The notes under the pieces were generated by a model that was not told where the DNA came from, did no database searches, and saw only the letters and a program-made list of their open reading frames with translations. 23,031 bases of DNA from F23-B02 sp946405205 (GTDB taxonomy: Bacteria > Bacillota > Clostridia > Oscillospirales > Oscillospiraceae), in contig CAMJGL010000021.1 in the NCBI GenBank assembly GCA_946405205.1, positions 1 to 23,031 on the forward strand, in the 5' to 3' direction. This document shows positions 13,560-20,511 of the stretch, in pieces; within the stretch, counting starts at the first letter, position 1; every line of letters starts with the position of its first letter. The translations under genes were made by a program, and so were the position numbers.

Positions 13560-14717
13560 ATGAAACTGTTTTCAAAACAAAAAAGCCGCGCCCCCACGGT
13601 GCAGCTCAGAAGCGGGGAGAAGCACCCCTTCGGCCTGCTCGACAGCTATGTCCCGCTGGGCAGCGGCGAGACGAGGCTTTACCGCACCATCCGCGAGGCG
13701 GTGCCGGTCGTCGACGCCGCGATAATGAAGATCATCAGGCTCACCGGCGGCTTTGAGGCCCGCTGCGGCGACAAAAAAGCCGAGAGAGAACTCAATGACT
13801 TCATCCGCAACGTGGACACGGGCAGGGGACAGAGGGGGCTGCAGAGCTTCCTCGATGCGTACCTCGACTCCATGATCACCTGCGGCAGAGCCGTGGGCGA
13901 GATCGTCACCTGCGGCAGCCGCGATATCGCGGCGGTGCTCTGCGGCAACGTTGCCGACGTGCAGATCCGCGAGGGAGATACCCCTCTTGATTTTGAGCTT
14001 TGCTGCACGAACGACGCAGGCAGCGTTGAGCCGATGCCGTACCAGAACCTGCTGCTGTTCACCCCCTTTAACCCCGAGGCCGATTCGCCCTACGGCGTGT
14101 CCATGCTCCGCAGTATGCCCTTCCTCTGCGGGATACTCATGAAGATATATCAGTCTCTGGGCGTCAACTGGGAGAGAGCGGGCAATGTGCGCTTCGCGGT
14201 GATCTACAAGCCCCAGGGCGACATCATCGACAAGCTCGCGGCTCAGGAGCGGGCGCAGCAGATAGCCTCCGAGTGGTCGGCGGCCATGCAGAGCGGAAAA
14301 AACGGCGCGGTGCGCGACTTCGTGGCCGTGGGCGACGTGGAGATCAAGGTCATCGGCGCGGATAACCAGATCCTCGACAGCGAGGTACCCGTGCGCCAGA
14401 TACTCGAGCAGCTCATCGCAAGAACGGGCATACCGCCTTTCCTGCTGGGCCTGAACTGGTCGACCACCGAGAGGATGAGCGCACAGCAGGCCGACCTCAT
14501 GACGAGCGAGCTGGGCGCCATCCGCCGCACGGTCACGCCGGTGCTCGAAAAAATCTGCTCCCTGTGGCTGAGTATGCACGGCTATGCCTGCCCGTTTGAG
14601 ATCGAATGGGACACCATAAACCTGCAGGACGAGGTCGAGGAGGCCAAGGCCGCGCTGTACACGGCGCAGAAGGACAAAATCTATTGGGAAGAGGTAAAAA
14701 TCAATGAAGATCATTAA
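13560..14717 (+). CDS. Phage portal protein
   Basis: A 385-residue protein with features of HK97/Mu/SPP1-like portals, the ring through which DNA enters and leaves the capsid. The conserved core includes RLYRTIREAVPVVDAAIMKI near the N-terminus. The middle has ADSPYGVSMLRSMPFL. The segment ARTGIPPFLLGLNW is followed by a stem-helix part rich in Gln and Glu. It sits directly between terminase and protease genes, as in most tailed phages. It starts at an ATG 4 bp after the terminase stop, with GGTAGGAAT as a modest ribosome site. Confidence 0.88.
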   Translation: MKLFSKQKSRAPTVQLRSGEKHPFGLLDSYVPLGSGETRLYRTIREAVPVVDAAIMKIIRLTGGFEARCGDKKAERELNDFIRNVDTGRGQRGLQSFLDAYLDSMITCGRAVGEIVTCGSRDIAAVLCGNVADVQIREGDTPLDFELCCTNDAGSVEPMPYQNLLLFTPFNPEADSPYGVSMLRSMPFLCGILMKIYQSLGVNWERAGNVRFAVIYKPQGDIIDKLAAQERAQQIASEWSAAMQSGKNGAVRDFVAVGDVEIKVIGADNQILDSEVPVRQILEQLIARTGIPPFLLGLNWSTTERMSAQQADLMTSELGAIRRTVTPVLEKICSLWLSMHGYACPFEIEWDTINLQDEVEEAKAALYTAQKDKIYWEEVKINEDH

Positions 14718-15597
14718 GGACGGCTCCGCCGCGGGCAGCGTCTGCACCGATGAGGAGCTTGAGGCGGTGAACGCCTTTGCCAGAACGGAGCTCAAAGCCG
14801 AGGATGTGTACATATTCTCCGTGCTGCTGTGCGACAACGAGGTCGACCGCGACTTTGAGCGCTTCTCCGAATCCACGCTCCGCGAGCTCGGCGAGCTTTT
14901 CGTCGGCGTGACCGGCATCTGCGACCATGACTGGCGCAGCGGCAATCAGGTGGCGCGCATTTACAGAACGGAGCTTATAACGGATAAGGACCGCACAACG
15001 TCTTACGGCTCGCCCTATGTGTACCTCAAGGGCTACGCCTATATGCTGCGCACGGAGTCAAACGCTGAGCTCATTGCCGAGATCAACGGCGGCATCAAGC
15101 GCGAGACAAGCGTCGGCTGCTCGGTCGCAAGAAGCGTATGCAGCATATGCGGCGAGGAGCTCGGCGCCTGCAGCCACGTCAAGGGCAGGCAGTACGGCGG
15201 CAAGCAGTGCTGCGCCATACTTGAGGGCGCCGTTGACGCCTACGAATGGAGCTTTGTCGCGGTGCCGGCCCAGCGCGGAGCGGGCGTTATCAAAAACTTC
15301 GTCGAGACCGAGGCGGGCAAGAGCTACGCCGCGGAATACGAGGCGCTTGAAAAGGCGGCGGCACTCGGCAGAAAATATCTCTCCGAGCTCAAAGCCGAGG
15401 TGCTGAGGCTATGCCTTGTCTGCGATAAGAGCATGCATCCGGCGCTTGAAAGAAGCGTCGAGCTTATGGACGAGACCGCCCTGTGCGAGCTCAAAAGCGC
15501 TCTCGAAAAGAGAGCGGAGAAGCTTTATCCGCCCCTGACCCAGCTTCCGGGCAGAGGCGAGGTCACCAAATTCTGCGGTGACGAGTACATTATTTAA
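14704..15597 (+). CDS. Putative prohead protease/scaffold with Cys-rich insert
   Basis: A 297-residue protein in the position of a capsid maturation protease. Candidate catalytic residues are His75 in CDHDW and Ser136 in RETSVGCS. The later YEWSFVAVPAQ is typical of HK97-type and Mu-type prohead proteases. Between them lies a compact cysteine/histidine group, C146-x2-C149-x6-C156-x-H158, with a further pair at Cys169-Cys170, which could bind zinc. The C-terminal 100 residues are charged and helical, fitting a scaffolding region. It overlaps the portal gene by 14 nt. The assignment comes from motifs and gene order. Confidence 0.7.
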   Translation: MKIIKDGSAAGSVCTDEELEAVNAFARTELKAEDVYIFSVLLCDNEVDRDFERFSESTLRELGELFVGVTGICDHDWRSGNQVARIYRTELITDKDRTTSYGSPYVYLKGYAYMLRTESNAELIAEINGGIKRETSVGCSVARSVCSICGEELGACSHVKGRQYGGKQCCAILEGAVDAYEWSFVAVPAQRGAGVIKNFVETEAGKSYAAEYEALEKAAALGRKYLSELKAEVLRLCLVCDKSMHPALERSVELMDETALCELKSALEKRAEKLYPPLTQLPGRGEVTKFCGDEYII

Positions 15598-15613
15598 TTC
15601 AGGAGGATAAGAA

Positions 15614-15955
15614 ATGAAAGTTAGTTTTGAAGGCGTAGGAGAGCAGGTGCTCTCCTTCATGAAGGCAAGCGGCGTCGAGAAGGGTTCCCTTGTGAAGCTG
15701 AGCGCGAACGCAACCGTCGCAAAATGCGCGGCAGGCGATAATTTCGCCGGAGTATGCATAAAGGCTGACGGCAGCTTTGCCGACGTAAAGACTGCCGGCT
15801 ACGTTGAGCTCGGCTATACCGGCACCGCTCCCGCCGTGGGCTACGCCAAGCTCGCAGCCGCCGGCGACGGCAAGGTCAAGACTTCCGACACGGGGCGCGA
15901 GTACCTGATCATCAAGGTTGACAGCGCCGCCGCGGTCGTTGGCTTCATCATGTAA
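15614..15955 (+). CDS. Putative capsid decoration protein
   Basis: A 113-residue, beta-rich, small-residue-rich protein. The pattern GSLVKLSANATVAKCAAGDNF and a final YLIIKVDSAAAVVGFIM resemble the small capsid decoration or DUF2190-like proteins often coded just before the major capsid gene. These stabilise the outside of the shell. An AGGAGGATAAGAA site precedes the ATG by about 8 nt. There is no clear catalytic motif. The function is inferred from fold-like pattern and location. Confidence 0.6.
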   Translation: MKVSFEGVGEQVLSFMKASGVEKGSLVKLSANATVAKCAAGDNFAGVCIKADGSFADVKTAGYVELGYTGTAPAVGYAKLAAAGDGKVKTSDTGREYLIIKVDSAAAVVGFIM

Positions 15956-15968
15956 GGAGGAAAGAGAT

Positions 15969-17000
15969 ATGGCATACAATTTTAACGAGATCCGCCTTGA
16001 CAAAGGCATGTATTCCGAGAGCGGCAAGAGCTTCGAGCAGGTGCTTGAATCGCTCGACCCCAACGAAAATTACAAGGGCACTCCCTACGAGGGACTCGAC
16101 GCTTTCCAGCGCCAGCTCAAGCGCTTTGATATCAAGGTGCGCGGCGCGGGCAGCGACGTTGTTGAGAAGTTCTTCTCCACTTCCGAATCGGCAGTGCTGT
16201 TTCCCGAGTATGTCTCCCGCAGCGTGAAGGCCGGAATGGAGGAGGGCAACATCCTGCCCTCCATCACCGCGACCACCACCCGCTTTGAGGGCATGGACTA
16301 CCGCTCCATCTATTCCGCGGCCTCCGAGGACGACAAGAGCCTGCGCTATGTAGGCGAGGGCGCAGTCATCCCCCAGACCGAGATCCGCGCCGCCGACCAT
16401 CTCGTAAACCTCAGGAAGCGCGGCAGAATGCTGGTCGCGTCCTACGAGGCCATCCGCTTCCAGCGCCTTGACCTGTTCTCCGTCATGCTCCGCCAGATCG
16501 GCGGCCAGATCATGCGTATGCACCTTGAGGACGCCATCGACGTTATCACAAACGGCGACGGCAACGATAACGCCGCCGAGCAGCTCACCGTCGGCGACAG
16601 TGTCATCGGCGGAAGCGCGGGCAGCCTCAGCTACGGGGAGCTGCTGAACTTCTGGAACACCTTCGACCCCTACACCATGAACACCATGCTCGCCGCACCC
16701 GACGTCATGATGAAGATACTCAAGTGTTCCGAGTTCCAGAACCCCCTGACCGGCCTGAACTTCCAGGGCACCGGCGAGCCGGGCAATCCTCTGGGCGCGA
16801 AGCTCATCCGCTGCTCCGCGATGCCCGCCGGCACCGCCATCGGCCTCGACAAGGGCTACGCCCTCGAGATGGTAACGGCAGGCGATGTTTCCGTCGAATA
16901 CGACAGGCTCATCGACCGTCAGCTCGAGCGTGCCGCCATCACCAGCATCTCGGGCTTTGCAAAGCTTTACACCGAGGCCTCCAAGGTGCTGAAGGTCTGA
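15969..17000 (+). CDS. Major capsid protein (HK97-fold type)
   Basis: A 343-residue shell protein. The N-terminal 60 or so residues are charged (DAFQRQLKRFDIKVRGAG). The core has features common in HK97-like capsid proteins: VLFPEYVSRSVKAGMEE, ILPSITATTTRFEGMDYRSI, a long helix with MRMHLEDAIDVI, and a C-terminal beta region ending GFAKLYTEASKVLKV. An AAGGAGGAAAGAG site lies 5-6 nt before the ATG at 15969. An earlier in-frame start at 15918 would lie inside the decoration gene. The N-terminal segment may be removed by the upstream protease. Confidence 0.88.
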   Translation: MAYNFNEIRLDKGMYSESGKSFEQVLESLDPNENYKGTPYEGLDAFQRQLKRFDIKVRGAGSDVVEKFFSTSESAVLFPEYVSRSVKAGMEEGNILPSITATTTRFEGMDYRSIYSAASEDDKSLRYVGEGAVIPQTEIRAADHLVNLRKRGRMLVASYEAIRFQRLDLFSVMLRQIGGQIMRMHLEDAIDVITNGDGNDNAAEQLTVGDSVIGGSAGSLSYGELLNFWNTFDPYTMNTMLAAPDVMMKILKCSEFQNPLTGLNFQGTGEPGNPLGAKLIRCSAMPAGTAIGLDKGYALEMVTAGDVSVEYDRLIDRQLERAAITSISGFAKLYTEASKVLKV

Positions 17001-17013
17001 TTGACCGTACCAT

Positions 17014-17037
17014 GAAGCGGGACGAAAGTCCCGCTTC
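17014..17037 (+). other. Perfect 10-bp hairpin with GAAA loop after the capsid gene
   Basis: GAAGCGGGAC, GAAA, GTCCCGCTTC. There is no U-run after it (CTTTGAAAA), so it is more likely a partial terminator or mRNA-stabilising 3' end. It would give the capsid mRNA a higher level than the downstream connector mRNA. Confidence 0.7.
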
Positions 17038-17065
17038 CTTTGAAAAAGCAGAACGGAGGTATAAA

Positions 17066-17449
17066 GTGGCATACACAAATTCTGATATTGTAAACAAGGC
17101 ACTGAGCCTTATGGGCTCTGAGCTTCCCGCGGAGAGCGCCGGTATACTCAAGGCGGTCTGCGCGTCCGCGGCGGCGGAGCTTGAAAGCCGCCTGCGCAAG
17201 GGCGTTTCAAGCGGGGAGATACAGGAACTGTTCGTAACCGCGGCGGGCATGCTGGCGCTTTCAATGTACCTGGAGCTTGCTGCCGTTCCCGGGGACAGGG
17301 TGGGCTCCTTCAGCGCAGGGAACCTGTCGGTGCGGCTCGACGGCGGCACAGTGTCCGCGTCTGCGGCCAACCTGAGAAAATATGCCGAGCATATGCTCGC
17401 AGCCTACCTTGACGGGGGCGGCTTCGAGTTCGTGGGGGTGCGCGGATGA
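17066..17449 (+). CDS. Putative head-tail connector (gp6-like)
   Basis: A 127-residue, mainly helical protein coded directly after the capsid gene. This is the usual place of the HK97 gp6/SPP1 gp15-type adaptor that sits under the portal. Residues such as DIVNKALSLMG, a helix SAAAELESRLRKG and a C-terminal NLRKYAEHMLAAYL suit that fold. The GTG at 17066 has GGAGG 6 nt upstream. It overlaps the next gene by 4 nt (ATGA). Sequence-level identity to a known family was not evident. Confidence 0.6.
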   Translation: MAYTNSDIVNKALSLMGSELPAESAGILKAVCASAAAELESRLRKGVSSGEIQELFVTAAGMLALSMYLELAAVPGDRVGSFSAGNLSVRLDGGTVSASAANLRKYAEHMLAAYLDGGGFEFVGVRG

Positions 17450-17757
17450 CGGCGACAGACAGTATACTCAGCCTTTACGGCGAGGACATAAGCATCGGAA
17501 CGGCGGCCGGCAAGGGATTTATCTCATGCCTTGACGCGGACAACGCGCAGATACACCGCCAGCCGCTTGCCGCCGGAATTAAAAACGGCTCCAAATACAG
17601 GCTGATAACGAACATGGACAACATTGCCGAGGGCGTGCAGGTGACCGCTGCCGGCAGGACATACGAGGTGCTGAGGATCGAGCCCGTGCGCATTTTCGGC
17701 AGGCTTTCCCATAACGAATGTATTCTGAGTCTGAAAGGGGAGAGCACTGATGTTTGA
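17446..17757 (+). CDS. Putative head-closure/stopper protein
   Basis: A 103-residue, beta-rich protein in the second slot after the capsid. In Siphoviridae-type and Myoviridae-type modules this slot encodes a head-closure stopper such as SPP1 gp16 or HK97 gp7. The start overlaps the previous stop by 4 nt and the end overlaps the next gene by 8 nt. The motif YRLITNMDNIAEGVQVTAAG, followed by a repeated beta pattern YEVLRIEPVRIFG, is compatible but not diagnostic. Confidence 0.5.
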   Translation: MTATDSILSLYGEDISIGTAAGKGFISCLDADNAQIHRQPLAAGIKNGSKYRLITNMDNIAEGVQVTAAGRTYEVLRIEPVRIFGRLSHNECILSLKGESTDV

Positions 17758-18226
17758 GCTTATACCCGAGAGCATAGTCGGGGCGCTTACCGCCGCGAAC
17801 ATAAACGCCGTGACCAAGTTTCCCGCATCGGGGCTCGACAGGACGGCGGCGGTCGTGTGCGTATCGCTGAAATCTGCGCGAATGAGCGCGTCCGGATGCG
17901 GGAATTACATCGGCCTGTGCACCGAGAACGGACTTGTAAAGGAAATGTACGGCAGCAAGGCCGAGCTTGTGATATCCCTTGATATATACTCTCCCGCCGA
18001 CCCTGATTCAGATGAGCCGCGCTGCGCCGAGTGCGCCGGACTTGTGTGCGAGGAAATGAGGAGCATCCAGGGATTGAGCGTCACGGAGTTTGAATTCGGC
18101 GACGTTCACTATGACGCTAACAGCGAGATGTTCCGCAGCGACTGCACCGCGAAGGCCGGAGCTTTTCTCGTGCGCGAGCTCAAAAACGGGGAGCTTTCGG
18201 CTTACGGATTGGGGGAGACGGTATGA
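17750..18226 (+). CDS. Putative tail-completion/terminator-like protein
   Basis: A 158-residue alpha/beta protein in the third connector slot. In tailed phages that slot usually holds the neck or tail-terminator protein (gpU, SPP1 gp17 family). The N-terminal helix SIVGALTAANINAVTKFPAS, the beta strands AAVVCVSLKSAR and LVISLDIYSPAD, and the alpha-helical AECAGLVCEEMRSI fit such a mixed fold. Six cysteines are present, more than expected for this class. The 8-nt overlap with the preceding gene and the 4-nt overlap with the next suggest coupled translation. Confidence 0.5.
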   Translation: MFELIPESIVGALTAANINAVTKFPASGLDRTAAVVCVSLKSARMSASGCGNYIGLCTENGLVKEMYGSKAELVISLDIYSPADPDSDEPRCAECAGLVCEEMRSIQGLSVTEFEFGDVHYDANSEMFRSDCTAKAGAFLVRELKNGELSAYGLGETV

Positions 18227-18594
18227 CGTTGATGCGTGCATTTCCCCCAAACGACGATAACACGGTCCTTGTAAACGGTGTGAAGCTTGCATCGGTGCTT
18301 GCCGTGCGGGAATTTGAGACAAACTCCGTGTACAAGGTCGAGTGCTTCGGCGACTCACTTCCCGCGGCGGTGCTGACGAATGACACCGAGTACGGCATCG
18401 AGCTGCGGCGGGAAACGGCGTACTCCGACGGCCTTAGCTTCGACGGCCTTGCGGATTTTACCGTCAGGGTGGGGAGCCGCCTTTACAGCGGCTGCCGCTG
18501 CGCAAGGATAGAGCGCATAACAAAGCCCGACGGGCCGGAGACCGAGGTGGTCACCATAGCCGCCGGGATCAGACAGGAGGCAGAAAATGAGTAA
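18223..18594 (+). CDS. Unassigned 123-residue beta-rich structural protein
   Basis: No family recognised. It has successive predicted strands such as NTVLVNGVKLASVLAVREFE, VYKVECFG, YGIELRRE and DFTVRVGSRLYSG. It sits where a sheath and tube gene would stand in a contractile-tail module. By place and beta content, a small tube-like or neck-derived protein is one option. The ATGA overlap with the preceding gene and the 8-nt overlap with the following gene show it is part of the same operon. Confidence 0.6.
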   Translation: MTLMRAFPPNDDNTVLVNGVKLASVLAVREFETNSVYKVECFGDSLPAAVLTNDTEYGIELRRETAYSDGLSFDGLADFTVRVGSRLYSGCRCARIERITKPDGPETEVVTIAAGIRQEAENE

Positions 18595-18757
18595 TACGGC
18601 GGATATTTTTGACGTCCGCTCATACACTCCGGACGAAAACGGAACGAATTTCGACGACGCCGAGCTGTTTGTCGTGCGGCGGAGGGATATGTCCTTCATG
18701 TCGGATTACTTCCGCCGTGACGCCCGCAGGTATGACAACGGCTTTGAGCTTTATTAG
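18587..18757 (+). CDS. 56-residue phage-block protein, unknown
   Basis: A short gene missed by a 60-residue cutoff. The ATG at 18587 has CAGGAGG 6-7 nt upstream and overlaps the stop of the preceding gene by 8 nt. The product starts MSNTADIFDVRSYTP and has an Arg/Asp-rich centre (VVRRRDMSFMSDYFRR), ending GFELY. There is no membrane segment or known motif. It stands in the slot that in full phages contains tail-assembly chaperones and a long tape-measure gene, but it is far too small to be a tape measure. Confidence 0.7.
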   Translation: MSNTADIFDVRSYTPDENGTNFDDAELFVVRRRDMSFMSDYFRRDARRYDNGFELY

Positions 18758-18768
18758 GAGGTGGAGCC

Positions 18769-19341
18769 ATGTTAGCAGCGATGAAATACAGAGATTTCAT
18801 CTGGCCGAACAACCCCAGGATCTTCGAGGTCGAGTACAGACGCACCCTGCACAGCTATAAGCTGCCCTTTTCGGGCTATGTGGTGCAGGATCTGGGGCTG
18901 CAGAACAAGATAATCCGCGGCGAGGGCGAGTTTACCGGCACGGGAGCCTACGAGAGCTTCCGGCAGCTTGCGGAGCTTTTTGAGGAAAACAAGGGCGGAA
19001 AGCTGGTGCATCCCGTATGGCCGACTATATACGCGTATTTTGCAAAGCTAAATCTCAGGGAGGAGCCGAGGGAGGACTATGTGCATTACAGCTTCGAATT
19101 CTGGGAGTACAAGGGCAGCAAATTCGAGGACATGGCCGACGCCATGGACGATTTTGACTACGACGATCCTCTGGCGAGCCTGCCGGGGCTCAAGCGCTAC
19201 ACCACGGCCGCCGAGGGCGACACCCTGCGCACTCTCGCGGCAAAGTTTGGTGTGACGGTCGAGCAGATGTGCAGCATGAACCCCGACATAGACGACCCGG
19301 ACGAAGCCCTCGCAAAGGGACAGCTCATAAGGTTCAGGTGA
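18769..19341 (+). CDS. LysM-bearing baseplate/hub-associated protein
   Basis: A 190-residue protein. Its N-terminal 110 or so residues (YRDFIWPNNPRIFEVEYRR, then VVQDLGLQNKIIRGEGEFTG) resemble the phage DNA-circularisation or XkdP-like N-terminal fold that joins the baseplate hub. The C-terminus (about 143-190) is a LysM domain: YTTAAEGDTLRTLAAKFGVT, then SMNPDIDDP and KGQLIRFR. Mu gp43/PBSX XkdP-type proteins combine these parts, and they sit between the tape measure and gpD. GGAGGTGGA lies 4-5 nt before the ATG. LysM here may bind the hub rather than peptidoglycan. Confidence 0.78.
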   Translation: MLAAMKYRDFIWPNNPRIFEVEYRRTLHSYKLPFSGYVVQDLGLQNKIIRGEGEFTGTGAYESFRQLAELFEENKGGKLVHPVWPTIYAYFAKLNLREEPREDYVHYSFEFWEYKGSKFEDMADAMDDFDYDDPLASLPGLKRYTTAAEGDTLRTLAAKFGVTVEQMCSMNPDIDDPDEALAKGQLIRFR

Positions 19342-19345
19342 CGCC

Positions 19346-20278
19346 ATGACTGGATACATCATAAGCAGCAGCGGCGCCGAGACCGAGCTGCCGCCCTTCC
19401 TCTCTTGGGACATCTGCCACGGGCTCGGCGAGCCCTGCGACTGGTTTGAGGTCAGCTTCATCTACTACTCCCACCAGCTTTCAAAGCTTCAGTCAGCCTG
19501 CCGATTCAGAGGCGAGCACAACGGCGCGACGGTGTTTACCGGCGTCGTGGACGAATACAGCATCAGTATCGACGAGCATGGCTCCGTTGTCACAATATTA
19601 GGCAGATCGCCGGCGGCGCTGCTGCTGGATAACGAGCTGCCCGCAGCGTCATATGCCGCTCTGAGCAGCGAGAGCCTTATCAGCAGTTTTATAACACCCA
19701 ACGGCATCAGTCAGGTCGTAAGCGGAGCGGCAAAGACCCTTGGCAGCTTCAGCGTCAGCACGGGTGAGAGCGCGTGGAGCGCCGTGAAGCGCTTCAGCCG
19801 CTATGCCTGGGGCACTACTCCGTTCTTCACCCCTGAGGGAGTGCTGATATTGAACGGAAGGCAGGGCTCAAATATCACGGTTGATGCCGATAAGGATGCC
19901 CACGCCGTAAAGCTGCGGGATGAGCGCTACGGGATAATATCCGATGTGCGCGTGAAAAACCGCGTGACGGGGGCAAGCTACACGGTGCGAAACGAGGATT
20001 TTATAGCCCGCGGCGGAAAAAGCCACCGCGAGCTCACCGTTCCGAAGACCACGGGCGCGGACGCCGCCCGATATACGGCAGAGTATCAGATAGCCGAGTC
20101 CAAAAGGGGCAGGCATCTCATCGAGCTGACGATCACAAAGCAGTTTGCCTGCTTCCCGGGCGACATCATCGAGCTGAGCTCAACCGCGCTGGGCGTGAGC
20201 GGAAGCTACAGAGTGTCCGCCAGCCATTGCTGGGCCGATTCCTTCAGCGCGGGAACTATCGTCACACTGGAGGTGTAG
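19346..20278 (+). CDS. Baseplate hub protein (gpD/XkdQ/Mu gp44-like)
   Basis: A 310-residue protein. The N-terminal beta-rich half (SWDICHGLGEPCDWFEVSFI, VFTGVVDEYSISIDEHGS) is typical of gpD/gp27-type hubs, followed by a middle domain with NGISQVVSGAAKTLG and a C-terminal ESKRGRHLIELTIT. In the family the trimeric hub links the tail tube to the central spike. It follows the LysM gene by 4 bp and precedes the spike-like gene by 2 bp, keeping normal contractile-phage order. It is similar in length to XkdQ-type proteins and shows no sign of truncation. Confidence 0.75.
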   Translation: MTGYIISSSGAETELPPFLSWDICHGLGEPCDWFEVSFIYYSHQLSKLQSACRFRGEHNGATVFTGVVDEYSISIDEHGSVVTILGRSPAALLLDNELPAASYAALSSESLISSFITPNGISQVVSGAAKTLGSFSVSTGESAWSAVKRFSRYAWGTTPFFTPEGVLILNGRQGSNITVDADKDAHAVKLRDERYGIISDVRVKNRVTGASYTVRNEDFIARGGKSHRELTVPKTTGADAARYTAEYQIAESKRGRHLIELTITKQFACFPGDIIELSSTALGVSGSYRVSASHCWADSFSAGTIVTLEV

Positions 20279-20280
20279 CT

Positions 20281-20454
20281 ATGTGGCTGTCTGAGATAAA
20301 AAGAAAAAGCGAGCCTGACGGCGCGCTGTCCGAGATAAGCGTAAACGCTGACGGAGATATAAACCTTGAGACCGCTAATGCGCGTATCTGCATAAGAAAC
20401 AGCGGCGAGATAATCATTGAAGGCAGCGTGACCGTGAACGGAAGCTCACTTTAA
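20281..20454 (+). CDS. 57-residue spike-like protein (beta-prism pattern)
   Basis: The last gene of the phage block. It is very small, with a repeating alternation: ISVNADGDINLETAN, then RICIRNSGEIIIEGSVTVNG. This resembles the beta-helix repeats at the tip of gp5/gpV spike proteins. Full gpV-like spikes have an OB domain and are much longer, so only the tip repeat region appears to be present. The ATG at 20281 directly follows the hub stop, with GGAGGTG overlapping that stop. A strong terminator follows 5 bp after the stop codon. Confidence 0.65.
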   Translation: MWLSEIKRKSEPDGALSEISVNADGDINLETANARICIRNSGEIIIEGSVTVNGSSL

Positions 20455-20459
20455 TAATA

Positions 20460-20489
20460 AAAAGAGAGTACCGGCAGGTACTCTCTTTT
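20460..20489. terminator. Bidirectional terminator between phage block and gdhA
   Basis: A perfect 13-bp stem (20460-20472 with 20477-20489) with a GGCA loop. It has T-runs on the plus strand and A-runs before it, which read as T on the minus strand. It serves the spike gene and, from the other side, the convergent gdhA. Confidence 0.9.
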
Positions 20490-20511
20490 TTGCAGTTTAG
20501 CGTATGTTGGA

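Larger units (their letters stand above)
12003..20454 (+). mobile_element. Phage-derived packaging/capsid/hub gene block (domesticated or remnant)
   Basis: Thirteen genes on one strand, tightly packed with several 4-14 nt overlaps and no visible frameshift. They follow phage order: terminase pair, portal, protease, decoration, capsid, connectors, baseplate LysM, hub, spike. No integrase, repressor, replication, lysis, sheath, tape-measure or fibre gene is recognisable, and the flanks are 6S RNA and gdhA. It ends at a terminator shared with gdhA. Base composition resembles the neighbours by eye. A gene-transfer-agent-like element, satellite or remnant are all possible. Confidence 0.75.

Noticed and set aside
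13572..14945. 457-codon minus-strand ORF opposite the portal gene
   Set aside because: Antisense shadow. The plus-strand frame reads as a portal protein with proper overlaps to its neighbours.
12003..20454. Block as a tailocin or contractile injection system
   Set aside because: Tailocins lack terminase, portal and capsid and keep sheath and tube. This block has the opposite content.
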